The position numbers and the translations under genes were made by a program. 64,000 nucleotides of DNA. Origin: Alphaproteobacteria bacterium MarineAlpha11_Bin1. GTDB taxonomy: Bacteria; Pseudomonadota; Alphaproteobacteria; MPNO01; UBA830. Positions 27,727 to 37,250 of this stretch are shown here, one piece after another. The stretch lies in contig PTJZ01000002.1 of the NCBI GenBank assembly GCA_002937455.1, positions 353,365 through 417,364 of the forward strand, written 5' to 3'. Numbering within the stretch: the first letter of the stretch is position 1; every line of letters begins with the position of its first letter. Under the pieces are notes generated by a model. The model was not told the origin of the DNA and did not search any database. It saw only the letters and a list, made by a program, of their open reading frames with translations.

Positions 27727-28311
27727 CTAGAGCCGCTTCTTTGCAAGAGCTTCTTTTTTTAACTGTTTTGCCGCCCGCCACCGAATTGCAACGCGGAGCG
27801 TCCAGTGATAGCCCACAATATAACCTATAATAGCATAGGGGATCGAACCAACTACGATCGCTAGCCCCCAACCTTCGACCATAATAGAAAAATATATCTC
27901 CCAGGCCTGCAAGCTGGTCGGGTCGCCGCCGGTTCTCCCCATAGCGGTTTCCCAAAAGTTACTGAAACTTTCAAAACCGGTGAGATCATGCCATCTCCCC
28001 AGAATGGTTTGGCCCGTCAAGAAAAAAGCATAGTAACAGATCGGAACAGTCACCAAGTTTGTAACCCACGTCCAAGCCATAGCGACAATTACGTTGAAGT
28101 CCTTATTGAAAAAATTTCGCGAGATATACCAATGTACTAGAGTCAGCACCATCTGAATCCCAAATGTGGGCGTAAATGCATAGAGTAGGCCGACAGCGAC
28201 AGCGCGAGCGGTATTTTCCGGCTTCCCACCCGACCGGACCAACGGTATTACCAGCCGCAACCTTAACATCCGCATTAAACGCCGCGGCAAACTATGGCGT
28301 CGTTCTTCCAT
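27727..28311 (-). CDS. DUF2062 domain membrane protein
   Basis: 194 residues from ATG 28311, with a TTG 27 bases upstream as alternative. The charged start MEERRHSLPRRLMRMLRL is followed by the DUF2062 core: ARAVAVGLLYAFTPTFGIQM, NVIVAMAWTWVTNLVTVPICYYAFFLTG and a final helix pair near WGLAIVVGSIPYAIIGYIVGY. Inner-membrane protein of unknown role, widely conserved in proteobacteria. Confidence 0.85.
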   Translation of the reverse strand: MEERRHSLPRRLMRMLRLRLVIPLVRSGGKPENTARAVAVGLLYAFTPTFGIQMVLTLVHWYISRNFFNKDFNVIVAMAWTWVTNLVTVPICYYAFFLTGQTILGRWHDLTGFESFSNFWETAMGRTGGDPTSLQAWEIYFSIMVEGWGLAIVVGSIPYAIIGYIVGYHWTLRVAIRWRAAKQLKKEALAKKRL

Positions 28312-28573
28312 TATAACGTTCCGCCCGACTGTCTCCAACGCTATCCTATATTTTGCACACTGAGCGTTATCTATAATCGTAATATATCATGCTGGGCTCA
28401 TTCAAAAACCGGGAAACAAATTTATTCTCGAAACGGCATTGAAACGGAAACCGCTAACCAGTTAGCCGAGAAACCACGATCAAATAGAATCTATACCCCA
28501 GTTCTTCTTATCCACCTTCTTTCCCTCTCTAAGGGTTTGTTGCTGGGAATACGGCAATTGAAGAAAAACGATC

Positions 28574-30367
28574 TCACCGGGCTCGAGCGACATCCTCTAT
28601 GATCAATTGTGGCTTTCGATCACCCTGCCAATTATCAATGTTGAGATAACCTGCAACGTGAAGAATACCCCCGCGGGCATGCAATAGCGCATCACCAACC
28701 GGACTACCGGCGGTACGGAAAGCGATAGACTTTAACCTTGGGCTACCCTCAGGTGTGGCGATAAAACAGCTGACGTGATCCGTCCCGACAACCCGGGCAT
28801 TGATCGGTGTAACCCCAGAGAACACGAATCGGGGCCGCGGATTACTTGCACCGAACGGCCCTGCATTTGTCAAAGTTTCAATAAAATCCAGCGACGCGCC
28901 CTCCGGGCTCAGCGCTGCGTCGATACCGATATCGGGCGTAAGAATCTCACCGTCGATCTGGTTTTTTATATGGTCGGTGATGAAATGACGGAAGTCGAGA
29001 AGACGCTCTTCAACAACAGTAAATCCGGCAGCCATCGCATGACCTCCACCATTAACTAGATGACCCGCCTGATGCGCAGCGATTACCGCTGGTCCGAGAT
29101 CAATGCCGCGGATGGATCTTCCCGATCCTTTGCCGAGGCCATTTTCAATGGAGACCACGCATGCTGGGCGATTAAACTTCTCCTTTAGCCGACCAGCGAT
29201 GATTCCGATAACGCCGGGATGCCAGCCTTGCGCATAAGCAAAAATTAGAGGTGTTCCCTCCTCTACCTGTTGTTGGGCTTGGTCCATTGCAGCCTCTAGG
29301 ACATTTACCTCAATCGCGCGTCTCTCGGTATTGTACTGGTCTAAGCGAGTGGCAATATTTAGTGCCTCATTTCTATCCATAGTGGTAAGCAGCCTGACGC
29401 CGAGGCCAGAATCTCCCACACGTCCACCAGCATTAACACGCGGCCCCAGCATAAACCCAAGGTGCCAAGCCTCCGGTTTTTCACTAAGCTGTGAAACCTC
29501 CGCTAACGCCGCGAGCCCGGGGTTCTCGCGCCGCGCCATCACCTTCAGCCCATTTTGAACTAGAGCACGATTCACGCCCGTTAGCGGCACCACATCAGCC
29601 ACTGTAGCAAGTGCTACGAGGTCCAACATTCTCATTAGATCGGGCTCGCTATGCCCTTCGCCATACCAGTAAGCATCACGCAGGGCGCGGTTGATCGCGA
29701 TAATTAGCATAAAGGTCATACCAGCAGCGCAGAGCTGTCCTATTGGGCTGACTTCATCCAGCCGATTAGGATTAACCACAGCTATAGCCTCGGGCAGATT
29801 CGGTTCAGCAACGTGATGATCAATAACAATAACGTCTAATCCCGCTTCCGACGCTGCTTTTAACGCCGTGAACGCCGTGGTACCGCAATCGACGGTGATC
29901 AGAAGCGAGACACCCCCATCCATCAGCTTCTTGAGGGCAGGGGTATTCGGTCCATATCCTTCGGTAATACGATCTGGTACGTAAACATCGAGTTTTCGGC
30001 CAAGCTCCGAAAAAAAGCGGACTAGTAACGATGCCGAACAGGCGCCATCAACATCATAATCGGCAAACACGCCGATTTTCTCTCCAGAATCAATTGCCTT
30101 GACGATGCGGGTCACCGCTGTATCCATATCAAGAAGATGGGAAGGGTCCGGCAAAAGATTTCTCAATTTCGGTTCGAGGAAGGCTTCCGCCTCTTCAATA
30201 CCAACTCCTCGTGCGGCCAGCACACGGCCAAGTATATCCGGCACGCCAAGTCTCTGCGCGATTCCCAGAGCAGCGCGCTCATCAGTAAGTCGCGAGCGCC
30301 AACGTTTGCCGCTGAGTGATCTTTCAACGTTCAGAAAGGCAGGAGCTCTCGGACTTTCACCATCCAT
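28574..30367 (-). CDS. recJ: Single-stranded-DNA-specific exonuclease RecJ
   Basis: 597 residues, normal RecJ length. DHH phosphoesterase motifs are intact: GVFADYDVDGACSASLL, VDCGTTAF, VIVIDHHVAEP and the central ADVVPLTGVNR. The DHHA1 part contains GRSIRGIDLGP and the NGGGHAMAAGF loop, and a C-terminal OB domain follows. It is a 5'-3' ssDNA exonuclease for recombination and mismatch repair. It starts 12 bases after glpX in the hom-glpX-recJ operon order common in alphaproteobacteria. Confidence 0.96.
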   Translation of the reverse strand: MDGESPRAPAFLNVERSLSGKRWRSRLTDERAALGIAQRLGVPDILGRVLAARGVGIEEAEAFLEPKLRNLLPDPSHLLDMDTAVTRIVKAIDSGEKIGVFADYDVDGACSASLLVRFFSELGRKLDVYVPDRITEGYGPNTPALKKLMDGGVSLLITVDCGTTAFTALKAASEAGLDVIVIDHHVAEPNLPEAIAVVNPNRLDEVSPIGQLCAAGMTFMLIIAINRALRDAYWYGEGHSEPDLMRMLDLVALATVADVVPLTGVNRALVQNGLKVMARRENPGLAALAEVSQLSEKPEAWHLGFMLGPRVNAGGRVGDSGLGVRLLTTMDRNEALNIATRLDQYNTERRAIEVNVLEAAMDQAQQQVEEGTPLIFAYAQGWHPGVIGIIAGRLKEKFNRPACVVSIENGLGKGSGRSIRGIDLGPAVIAAHQAGHLVNGGGHAMAAGFTVVEERLLDFRHFITDHIKNQIDGEILTPDIGIDAALSPEGASLDFIETLTNAGPFGASNPRPRFVFSGVTPINARVVGTDHVSCFIATPEGSPRLKSIAFRTAGSPVGDALLHARGGILHVAGYLNIDNWQGDRKPQLIIEDVARAR

Positions 30368-30379
30368 GTCGGATAGTCT

Positions 30380-31369
30380 TCAATTGTCGGCCACTCCGAA
30401 ACCGGACTTACGGTCGAAGTTGTGTTCCGCCTCTACGTAACGAACCGTGCCGGTTTTGGATCGCATTACCAGGGAATGGGTCTTCGCACCTCCGGCAAAT
30501 CGGCGAACACCGTTAAGCATAGTTCCATTAGTCACACCGGTCGCCGCAAACATGACGTCTCCGCTAGCCAGGTCGAGCAGGTCGTATTTACGATCAAAAT
30601 CCGTAATACCCCAGCGCTCAGCTCGAGCCCGCTCATCATCATTGCGAAATATTAGCCTCCCCTGCATCTGTCCCCCAATGCAACGGAGGGCGGCTGCCGC
30701 CAATACGCCTTCGGGTGCACCACCACTACCGAGATAAATATCGACGCCGCTTACCTCTTCCGAGGTTGCCATCACACCGGAAACATCACCATCGGTGATT
30801 AGCATAATCCGGGCTCCGGCATCGCGGACCTTTTTGATCAGATCTTCATGGCGCGGCCTATCAAGGATACATGCTACGACGTCCTCAACATCAACACCCT
30901 TTGCCTTCGCTAGGTTAGCAAGATTAACTGCAGGGTCATTGTCGATATCCACGACACCCTCGGGCAGTCCACCACCTACCGCGATTTTGTCCATATAAAC
31001 GTCGGGTGAATTCAGAAAGCCACCGTGCTCTGCCATCGCGATAACGGCTAGCGAGTTGGTTAGCCCCTTAGCAGTGATCGTCGTACCTTCAAGTGGATCT
31101 AACGCTATATCGATTTTTGGGCCGTTCCCCGAGCCAACCTCTTCTCCGATATATAGCATCGGGGCTTCATCGCGCTCTCCCTCACCGATCACCACTGTTC
31201 CCGCGATATCGAGACTATTAAGTGCGTTACGCATAGCGTCAACAGCCACCTGGTCCGCCATTCTCTCATCACCACGCCCCATTTGCAGGGAGGCGGCAAG
31301 TGCAGCTGCCTCTGTCACACGCACCACCTCAAGTGCCAGATTTCGGTCCATCGTGCCAGTATCAGCCAT
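30380..31369 (-). CDS. glpX: Class II fructose-1,6-bisphosphatase
   Basis: 329 residues. GEGERDEAPMLYIGE and the lithium-sensitive phosphatase motif IALDPLEGTT carry the metal and phosphate ligands, and YLGSGGAPEGVLAAAALRC is the class II signature. It makes fructose 6-phosphate in gluconeogenesis (or sedoheptulose-7-phosphate in related cycles). It lies between hom and recJ. Confidence 0.96.
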   Translation of the reverse strand: MADTGTMDRNLALEVVRVTEAAALAASLQMGRGDERMADQVAVDAMRNALNSLDIAGTVVIGEGERDEAPMLYIGEEVGSGNGPKIDIALDPLEGTTITAKGLTNSLAVIAMAEHGGFLNSPDVYMDKIAVGGGLPEGVVDIDNDPAVNLANLAKAKGVDVEDVVACILDRPRHEDLIKKVRDAGARIMLITDGDVSGVMATSEEVSGVDIYLGSGGAPEGVLAAAALRCIGGQMQGRLIFRNDDERARAERWGITDFDRKYDLLDLASGDVMFAATGVTNGTMLNGVRRFAGGAKTHSLVMRSKTGTVRYVEAEHNFDRKSGFGVADN

Positions 31370-31409
31370 CTCTCATTCTCCCTTTAAAACGCTCCGCCTA
31401 CCGTCGTTC

Positions 31410-32699
31410 TTACAAGTGTTCTATTCGAATCATACAAGGGGCTTCTACTACTGTATCAAGCTCAGCGATACGTGCGAGAGCCCGTTGCATTTTGTGCTCT
31501 ACAGTTTCGTGTAGGGTGAGCACTACTGGTACCGAGCCCTCTTCCGATCTCCCCCGCTGCAACAACGCTTCCACCGAAACGTCCTCGTCCCTAAACGCTG
31601 CGGAGACATCGGCAATTACACCTGGGCGATCAAGAACCGTCAAACGGACATAGTAAGGTCCTTTTCGGGTGTCTAGAGATACCGGGTCCAGTTTTTTCAG
31701 CTGCGAGGAAGGTATTGAAAACATAGGCAAAATAATCCCGCGTGCGATGTCCATAATATCAGAAATAACAGCGGTAGCCGTGGGGCCAGCGCCTGCACCC
31801 ATGCCCTGCAGGACGATGTTTCCTAGCATATCACCTTCCGCCACGACCGCATTGAAAACGCCCTCGACGTGAGCGAGAGGCGCATTCATCGGCACCATGC
31901 AGGGATAAACCCGCTGCTCTATTCCCAACTCTGTCTGGTTAGCAATCCCGAGCAACTTGATCCGAAAATCCAACTCTGCCGCGAATTCGATGTCATCGGC
32001 GCTGATATGGCGAATGCCTTCAACATGCACCGCATCGAAGTTAACCTCCGTCCCGAACGCGACGCTCGCCAATAGAGCAAGTTTATGAGCTGCATCAACA
32101 CCGTCTACATCGAACGTGGGATCGGCCTCGGCATAACCCAATTCCTGAGCTTCTAAAAGCACTTCATCAAAGTCCCGGCCAGTCTCACGCATCATGGTGA
32201 GGATATAGTTGCAGGTACCGTTCAGAATCCCGTGAATACTTGCAATCCGGTTTCCCGCAAATCCCTCGCGCAATGCCTTGATAATTGGGATTCCCCCGGC
32301 AACGGATGCTTCGTACCCAAGCCCAACAGCCTGTCTCTCCGCTGCCTTCGCGAGGGAAATGCCATGCATTGCGAGCAATGCTTTATTGGCGGTAACCACG
32401 TGTCGCCCAGCACCGATGGCTGTTTCGCAAACCGTCTTAGCTATCCCTTCCGCGCCACCGATAAGCTCCACCACAACGTCCGCATTAGCCTTGCGAGCCA
32501 TTTCAGCAGCATCGGCGTACCATTCGTAACCTGATAAATTAACGCCTCTGTCTATTAAACGATCTTGGGCAGAGACCGCGACAGGAACTATTTCGCGGTT
32601 GCACCTGGACGAGATTAACTCTTTCCGCGATGCAAGGATGTTTATGACCTCAGAGCCCACCGTTCCTAATCCGGCTACCGCGACACGCAGAGGCTCCAT
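31410..32699 (-). CDS. hom: Homoserine dehydrogenase
   Basis: 429 residues: NAD(P)-binding AVAGLGTVGSEVI, VVTANKALLAMHG, the signature SVAGGIPIIKALREG with GILNGTCNYIL, AYAEADPT-like ELGYAEADPTFDVDGVDAAHKLALL, and a C-terminal ACT domain (about 350-429). It reduces aspartate semialdehyde to homoserine on the way to Thr and Met. Its ATG overlaps the stop of the upstream aminotransferase (TGATG), so the two are translationally coupled. Confidence 0.96.
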   Translation of the reverse strand: MEPLRVAVAGLGTVGSEVINILASRKELISSRCNREIVPVAVSAQDRLIDRGVNLSGYEWYADAAEMARKANADVVVELIGGAEGIAKTVCETAIGAGRHVVTANKALLAMHGISLAKAAERQAVGLGYEASVAGGIPIIKALREGFAGNRIASIHGILNGTCNYILTMMRETGRDFDEVLLEAQELGYAEADPTFDVDGVDAAHKLALLASVAFGTEVNFDAVHVEGIRHISADDIEFAAELDFRIKLLGIANQTELGIEQRVYPCMVPMNAPLAHVEGVFNAVVAEGDMLGNIVLQGMGAGAGPTATAVISDIMDIARGIILPMFSIPSSQLKKLDPVSLDTRKGPYYVRLTVLDRPGVIADVSAAFRDEDVSVEALLQRGRSEEGSVPVVLTLHETVEHKMQRALARIAELDTVVEAPCMIRIEHL

Positions 32700-33919
32700 C
32701 AGGATGCAGCAGCGCGGATTTCCGCGCGTCCTAAAATTTTGTCAGTATCGGTGAAAAATTGTTTTAAGTTCCGCGCCGCCTGACGTATCCGCTGACGGTT
32801 CTCAACAAGAGAGAGCCGCACGAACCCGTCGCCATATTCGCCAAAACCAAGCCCCGGCGATACCGCTATCTGCGCTTCAGCCAATAGCATTTTCGAGAAT
32901 TCGAGAGATCCTAGTTGATCAAACGGTTTCGGGATAGGCGCCCAAGCAAACATAGTCGCGGCTGGCGGTGGCACCGGCCAGCCCGACTGGCTAAAGGATT
33001 CAACCATCACGTCTCGGCGGCGGCGATAAATGCATCGGACTTCTTCTACGCAATCCTGCCGACCGTTAAGAGCCGCTGTTGCCGCTACTTGTATGGGGGT
33101 AAATGCGCCGTAATCTAAGTAAGATTTTATACGTGCCAGCGCTGCGATGATCCTAGCGTTACCGGTTGCAAACCCTATGCGCCATCCCGGCATTGAGTAG
33201 GTTTTGCTCAAAGACGTAAATTCGACGGCGATATCGTTAGCACCAGGGATCTGAAGGATCGAAGGCGGTGGATTGTCGTCAAAGTAAATCTCAGCATAAG
33301 CGAGGTCGGAAATGATGATGATGTCATGTTTTTTACAAAATGCCACAACTCGATCGTAGAATTCCAAATCAACTACCATTGCTGTGGGATTAGAGGGAAA
33401 GTTTAGTACTAACGCAACAGGAGGTGGCACGCTGTACTGCACCGCGCGCTCAAGCTCCGCCATGAAATCAATTTCCGGACCAACTGGCACATGGCGTAGC
33501 GCCGAACCAGCGATGATGAAACCATAAGCGTGGATTGGATAGCTCGGATTGGGGACAACGATCACGTCACCCGGCGCAGAAATTGCTTGCGCAAGATTTG
33601 CGAATCCCTCTTTAGAACCTAGCGTCACGATCGTCTCTGTTTCCGGATCGACATCCACACCAAATCTGCGCTCATAATAGTCTGCATTGGCACGACGCAG
33701 GCCCGGAATACCGCGCGATGAGGAGTAACGATGGGTACGCGGATCGGCAACGGTTTCAACTAGCTTTTCTACTACGTGTTGCGGTGTCGACGAATCGGGA
33801 TTTCCCATACCAAAATCAATTACATCCTCTCCAGCGGCGCGAGCATTTGCCTTCATGTCATTCACCTCAGCGAACACATATGGGGGCAATCTTTTAATTC
33901 GATGGAATGTATGATCCAT
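32699..33919 (-). CDS. alaC: Class I/II aminotransferase, AlaC / LL-diaminopimelate aminotransferase type
   Basis: 406 residues, PLP fold type I. The substrate-side GMGNPDSSTP, NFPSNPTA, ISDLAYAEIYFD and the Schiff-base lysine in SLSKTYSMPGWRIGFATG are all present. Proteins at this position ahead of hom are annotated AlaC-like (alanine-pyruvate/glutamate) or DapL-like; sequence alone does not separate the two. The operon with hom supports a role in amino-acid biosynthesis. Confidence 0.88.
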   Translation of the reverse strand: MDHTFHRIKRLPPYVFAEVNDMKANARAAGEDVIDFGMGNPDSSTPQHVVEKLVETVADPRTHRYSSSRGIPGLRRANADYYERRFGVDVDPETETIVTLGSKEGFANLAQAISAPGDVIVVPNPSYPIHAYGFIIAGSALRHVPVGPEIDFMAELERAVQYSVPPPVALVLNFPSNPTAMVVDLEFYDRVVAFCKKHDIIIISDLAYAEIYFDDNPPPSILQIPGANDIAVEFTSLSKTYSMPGWRIGFATGNARIIAALARIKSYLDYGAFTPIQVAATAALNGRQDCVEEVRCIYRRRRDVMVESFSQSGWPVPPPAATMFAWAPIPKPFDQLGSLEFSKMLLAEAQIAVSPGLGFGEYGDGFVRLSLVENRQRIRQAARNLKQFFTDTDKILGRAEIRAAAS

Positions 33920-33951
33920 CCCGGTTGTTCCGTATTCTCGTTACTTATGGG

Positions 33952-35097
33952 TCAATTGAGGAAATAGATTTCGACTCTCTGATTTCCAGCATCTCCCGCA
34001 GGCATTACCTCATGATAAAGCGGTCGCGCATCCGAAATCGCCGCAATGAATACCGCTCCACGTGATACCCCTTGGCGAACCAATTCGCGGGCGACTGCGT
34101 TCGCACGGTTAAGCGAAACATTAAAATTGACGAGATGGTGCCGGACAAGGTCCATGTCTCGGGTTCGGCTGCTCGCATGGCCTTCAACCCGTATAACACC
34201 ACCTCGCTGGCGAAAGGTCTCCGCTATTTTACGCAAGCCTCGTCTCTCTTTTGCAGACAGGCTGTCGGATCCTGCCCTGAAGCGGATTATGCCAACCGGT
34301 CCACCACCTGTACCCGCCTGCGCCGCCCAAGTTCCAGCTATCGGCGTCAGAGGCGACCGAAGTGTATCACCGGAAATTGCGGGCGGCCTGCCAGTATTAA
34401 ACGCTGCTGCGATATCCGCTGGCGGCGAACCAAAAGAGGGGTTCCCGACGCGGGCCACGGACCTCCGACTCGGGCTAGGACGGGTAGCAAGTGACCGCAC
34501 CTCAGCACCCGGAGGAACTGTCGGCAGAGCTTTCGGTGGAGCTGAGGCGAAATTGGGTGGCCTAGACAGCGGCGTTGGTCCAAGGCTTGCTGATGCAGCC
34601 GGTGCCGACAATTGTGGTAAGGTCGATGGTGGAGGTATAATTTGCGGCTTAGATTCTGACTTCATAGTCTGAGCCGCCTTATCTAATCTCGGCGCGGGTG
34701 GCAAAGATGGTAAGATAGTAGATTGTGGGGTCTGGCGTTGGATCACTTCTTTGGAATATTTCGCGTTTGCCCGGTCAGCTGTTAGTCGCTTTGCAAGACT
34801 CTTTCGACCTTCCACAGTCGTCGTAGAAGGACGCTCGGGCACGGAGGAAAGATTGGGAAATTTTTTGCCTTTGCCAAGTGTTTTTTGAGGAGTTCTAATA
34901 TCAGTTGCCGCGATTGATTCAGGCTTACTATCGCCATAAATCATCCCCGAAACACCATCATACCACTCTACGGGATTTGCCCAATCGGGAACTGATGAAC
35001 AGCCGGAAAGGAGTGAAGAGGCAAGAAATATCGCTCCCGCAGTCACGAAATGACGATTTCTTTGCGTTTTTTTCATCTGGGCCGGATTATTGCTCAT
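33952..35097 (-). CDS. OmpA-family lipoprotein
   Basis: 381 residues from ATG 35097, which has AAGGAAGTG eight bases upstream; an in-frame start at 35151 lacks one. A lipobox (LLSGC) follows a short hydrophobic signal. Residues about 60-260 are a Pro/Ser-rich low-complexity spacer, suited to crossing the periplasm. The C-terminal 110 residues are an OmpA/Pal peptidoglycan-binding domain (FRAGSDSLSAKERRGLRKIAETF, IRVEGHASSRTRDMD, NRANAVARELVRQGV, NQRVEIYF). It is therefore an outer-membrane anchor to the wall. Confidence 0.86.
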   Translation of the reverse strand: MSNNPAQMKKTQRNRHFVTAGAIFLASSLLSGCSSVPDWANPVEWYDGVSGMIYGDSKPESIAATDIRTPQKTLGKGKKFPNLSSVPERPSTTTVEGRKSLAKRLTADRANAKYSKEVIQRQTPQSTILPSLPPAPRLDKAAQTMKSESKPQIIPPPSTLPQLSAPAASASLGPTPLSRPPNFASAPPKALPTVPPGAEVRSLATRPSPSRRSVARVGNPSFGSPPADIAAAFNTGRPPAISGDTLRSPLTPIAGTWAAQAGTGGGPVGIIRFRAGSDSLSAKERRGLRKIAETFRQRGGVIRVEGHASSRTRDMDLVRHHLVNFNVSLNRANAVARELVRQGVSRGAVFIAAISDARPLYHEVMPAGDAGNQRVEIYFLN

Positions 35098-35519
35098 TTT
35101 CAGCACTTCCTTGTTTTTAAAGACCATTCTGCTCGCAGTGTACGTAGCCACAAAGCAAGGGAATTATTATGCGGCTCAGCAAATTAGAGTACATTGGTCG
35201 CGATTTGTCAGGACATATTAAAACTGACGTAAGCACCACAATTAGTTTAACTCGGTCGCAAATTATACCCTATAACGCAGAACGCAATAAAGGATCGTCG
35301 GATGGTATCAAATCTAGATAACGACCCCGCGCCGGAAACTGATCAACTCGACGTGACAACTAACAGAATCGTATAAAGAAATGGTCGTATCTTCAACGGT
35401 TTTATCGCCCTGCGACGGAAGAACGAAAGCTATAAAAGGTGCTACTCGTTCATTTTTAATGGTCCTCTAAGACGAGGACTGGTCGAGATGACGAATTACC
35501 GCGGCTCAACATAAACTTT
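35098..35519. other. Divergent intergenic region
   Basis: About 420 bases upstream of both the OmpA lipoprotein and the MFS gene. No gene seen. Confidence 0.35.
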
Positions 35520-36701
35520 ATGCCAATGGCAGATTCCTGTTCCCCGATTCGCACAGCATTTGCTGGTATGATCGCGATGGCCATCGTAATGGGGATCGGC
35601 CGATTCGTTTATACGCCTATTCTTCCGTACATGGTAGATTCCATACCGCTATCTGAAAGCCATGCTGGCTTAATAGCTGCTGCAAATTTCTTTGGTTATC
35701 TAGTCGGCTCAGTTGTCAGTAGTTCGGAGCTTATCAGGGGTAATAGGCGAATTTGGACCCTTTGGATGCTAGGATTAAGTGTTTTGACAACCGGCGCCAT
35801 GTCCATGACATTGTCGATCCCGAATTATCTCCTTCTCCGTTTCGCCGGCGGTCTTTGTAGCGCATTTGTGATGGTGTTTTGCTCAGCAATGGTTCTGGAC
35901 CGCCTGACTTTGGCGGGACGACCAAACCTCTCGCATGTCCATTTCGCAGGTGTAGGGAGCGGTATCGCCCTTTCAGCAGTCATCGTCGCTGGTATGGGCG
36001 CCATGTCGGTTGGCTGGGCAGGACAATGGCTGGTAGCTGCCCTCGCAGGAATAGTAGGGCTCGTCGCAGTGTTTGTTTTACTGCAACCAGTCGGTGGCGA
36101 GACCCCACTGCCGACAACAAACGCAGATAGCAAAATCGACCGACGGATGATTCCGCTATCTCTGTCATACGGCCTCTTCGGTTTTGGGTATGTTATCACT
36201 GCCACCTTTATTTCTACCTTAGTCCGCCAAACACCCTCCATGGCCCCGATGGAACCATTTATATGGCTAGCAGTTGGTCTAGCTGCGATCCCGTCCGTCG
36301 CATTGTGGGTCTGGGTCGGACATCTATTCGGTAATCCCGCCAGCATGGCTCTTGCTTGTCTGGTGGAAGCCGTAGGCATCGCCGCCACCGTACTTTCCGA
36401 TAGCGGCGTCGCGGTTCTGATTGGCGGTGCTCTGCTGGGTGGGACCTTCATGGGAATCACCGCATTAGGTATGATGACCGCCCGCCAACTTGCGGTTAGT
36501 GGAACGCGCGGCGATCCTCGTCGGATGCTCGGCCTGATCGTGGCCGCTTTTGGGATAGGTCAAATGATTGGTCCCGCATATGGCGGATATATCGCGAACT
36601 TGACCGGGAGTTTTACTGTGCCAAGCCTAACCGCGGTGGCGGCCTTGGTTATAGCCGCAGGCCTAGCGCTGCTAGTAAAAGACGACAAAATCAACACGTG
36701 A
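35520..36701 (+). CDS. MFS transporter, YbfB/YjiJ family
   Basis: 393 residues with 12 hydrophobic segments. The opening FAGMIAMAIVMGIGRFVYTPILPYM and HAGLIAAANFFGYLVGS are the YbfB/YjiJ family hallmark, and GMMTARQLAVSG and GIGQMIGPAYGGYIANLTG close the second half. Function of the family is not established; it is presumed a small-molecule exporter. Confidence 0.9.
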   Translation: MPMADSCSPIRTAFAGMIAMAIVMGIGRFVYTPILPYMVDSIPLSESHAGLIAAANFFGYLVGSVVSSSELIRGNRRIWTLWMLGLSVLTTGAMSMTLSIPNYLLLRFAGGLCSAFVMVFCSAMVLDRLTLAGRPNLSHVHFAGVGSGIALSAVIVAGMGAMSVGWAGQWLVAALAGIVGLVAVFVLLQPVGGETPLPTTNADSKIDRRMIPLSLSYGLFGFGYVITATFISTLVRQTPSMAPMEPFIWLAVGLAAIPSVALWVWVGHLFGNPASMALACLVEAVGIAATVLSDSGVAVLIGGALLGGTFMGITALGMMTARQLAVSGTRGDPRRMLGLIVAAFGIGQMIGPAYGGYIANLTGSFTVPSLTAVAALVIAAGLALLVKDDKINT

Positions 36702-37250
36702 TGGATGGTCGAAGCTATAAAATGTTGCGGGGCTCTCAGGTTCCGCGCATCGGATAATGTGTGACGTTTGGAATTATAAATTGATGAAAAATTTTGCGGT
36801 TTCTGATGTGGTTCGTTTACACGTGTAAAAATCGCAGGCTAATTTTGCAGCAGTGACATCAAGGATGGCAACCCCAACGGAATCACAACTTACAGTAGAG
36901 CCCTCCGGCAAAATAATTTTACCGGAATATATCTCCCCCGCGCTTCGGAAAAAAATAATGCAACCCGAAACACGGATATTGCCAGGCTGGTAAAGGGCGG
37001 TTTTACGATCTTCAAAGATTACCGTATTGGCGATTGCCATTTGGTCTATTTCCCGAGTCAGAACGCCAGCAATATCCGTCTCACTATAAATTTAGGCCAG
37101 CATGCATTGTTTTATATTTATACATCCCGCTTCGAGCGTCTAACAGATGCAGTCAAGGATAGACAGCAGCCATCAACATTGTCGGTCGCACTGAGGCTTA
37201 TAGATTCTCCGGGTTTACTTGAAAGATGGATTAACGATCTCTTTTTGCAA
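36702..37250. other. Intergenic stretch with only a doubtful frame
   Basis: An 88-codon minus-strand frame (36774-37040) begins MAIANTVIFEDRKTALYQPG after a weak GGGA. It is not a shadow of another gene, but no family is recognisable. A 74-codon plus-strand frame (37041-37265) overlaps the GMC gene end and looks spurious. Confidence 0.3.

Noticed and set aside
36774..37040. 88-codon minus-strand frame in the MFS/GMC spacer
   Set aside because: Weak start and no recognisable family; noted only in the spacer entry.
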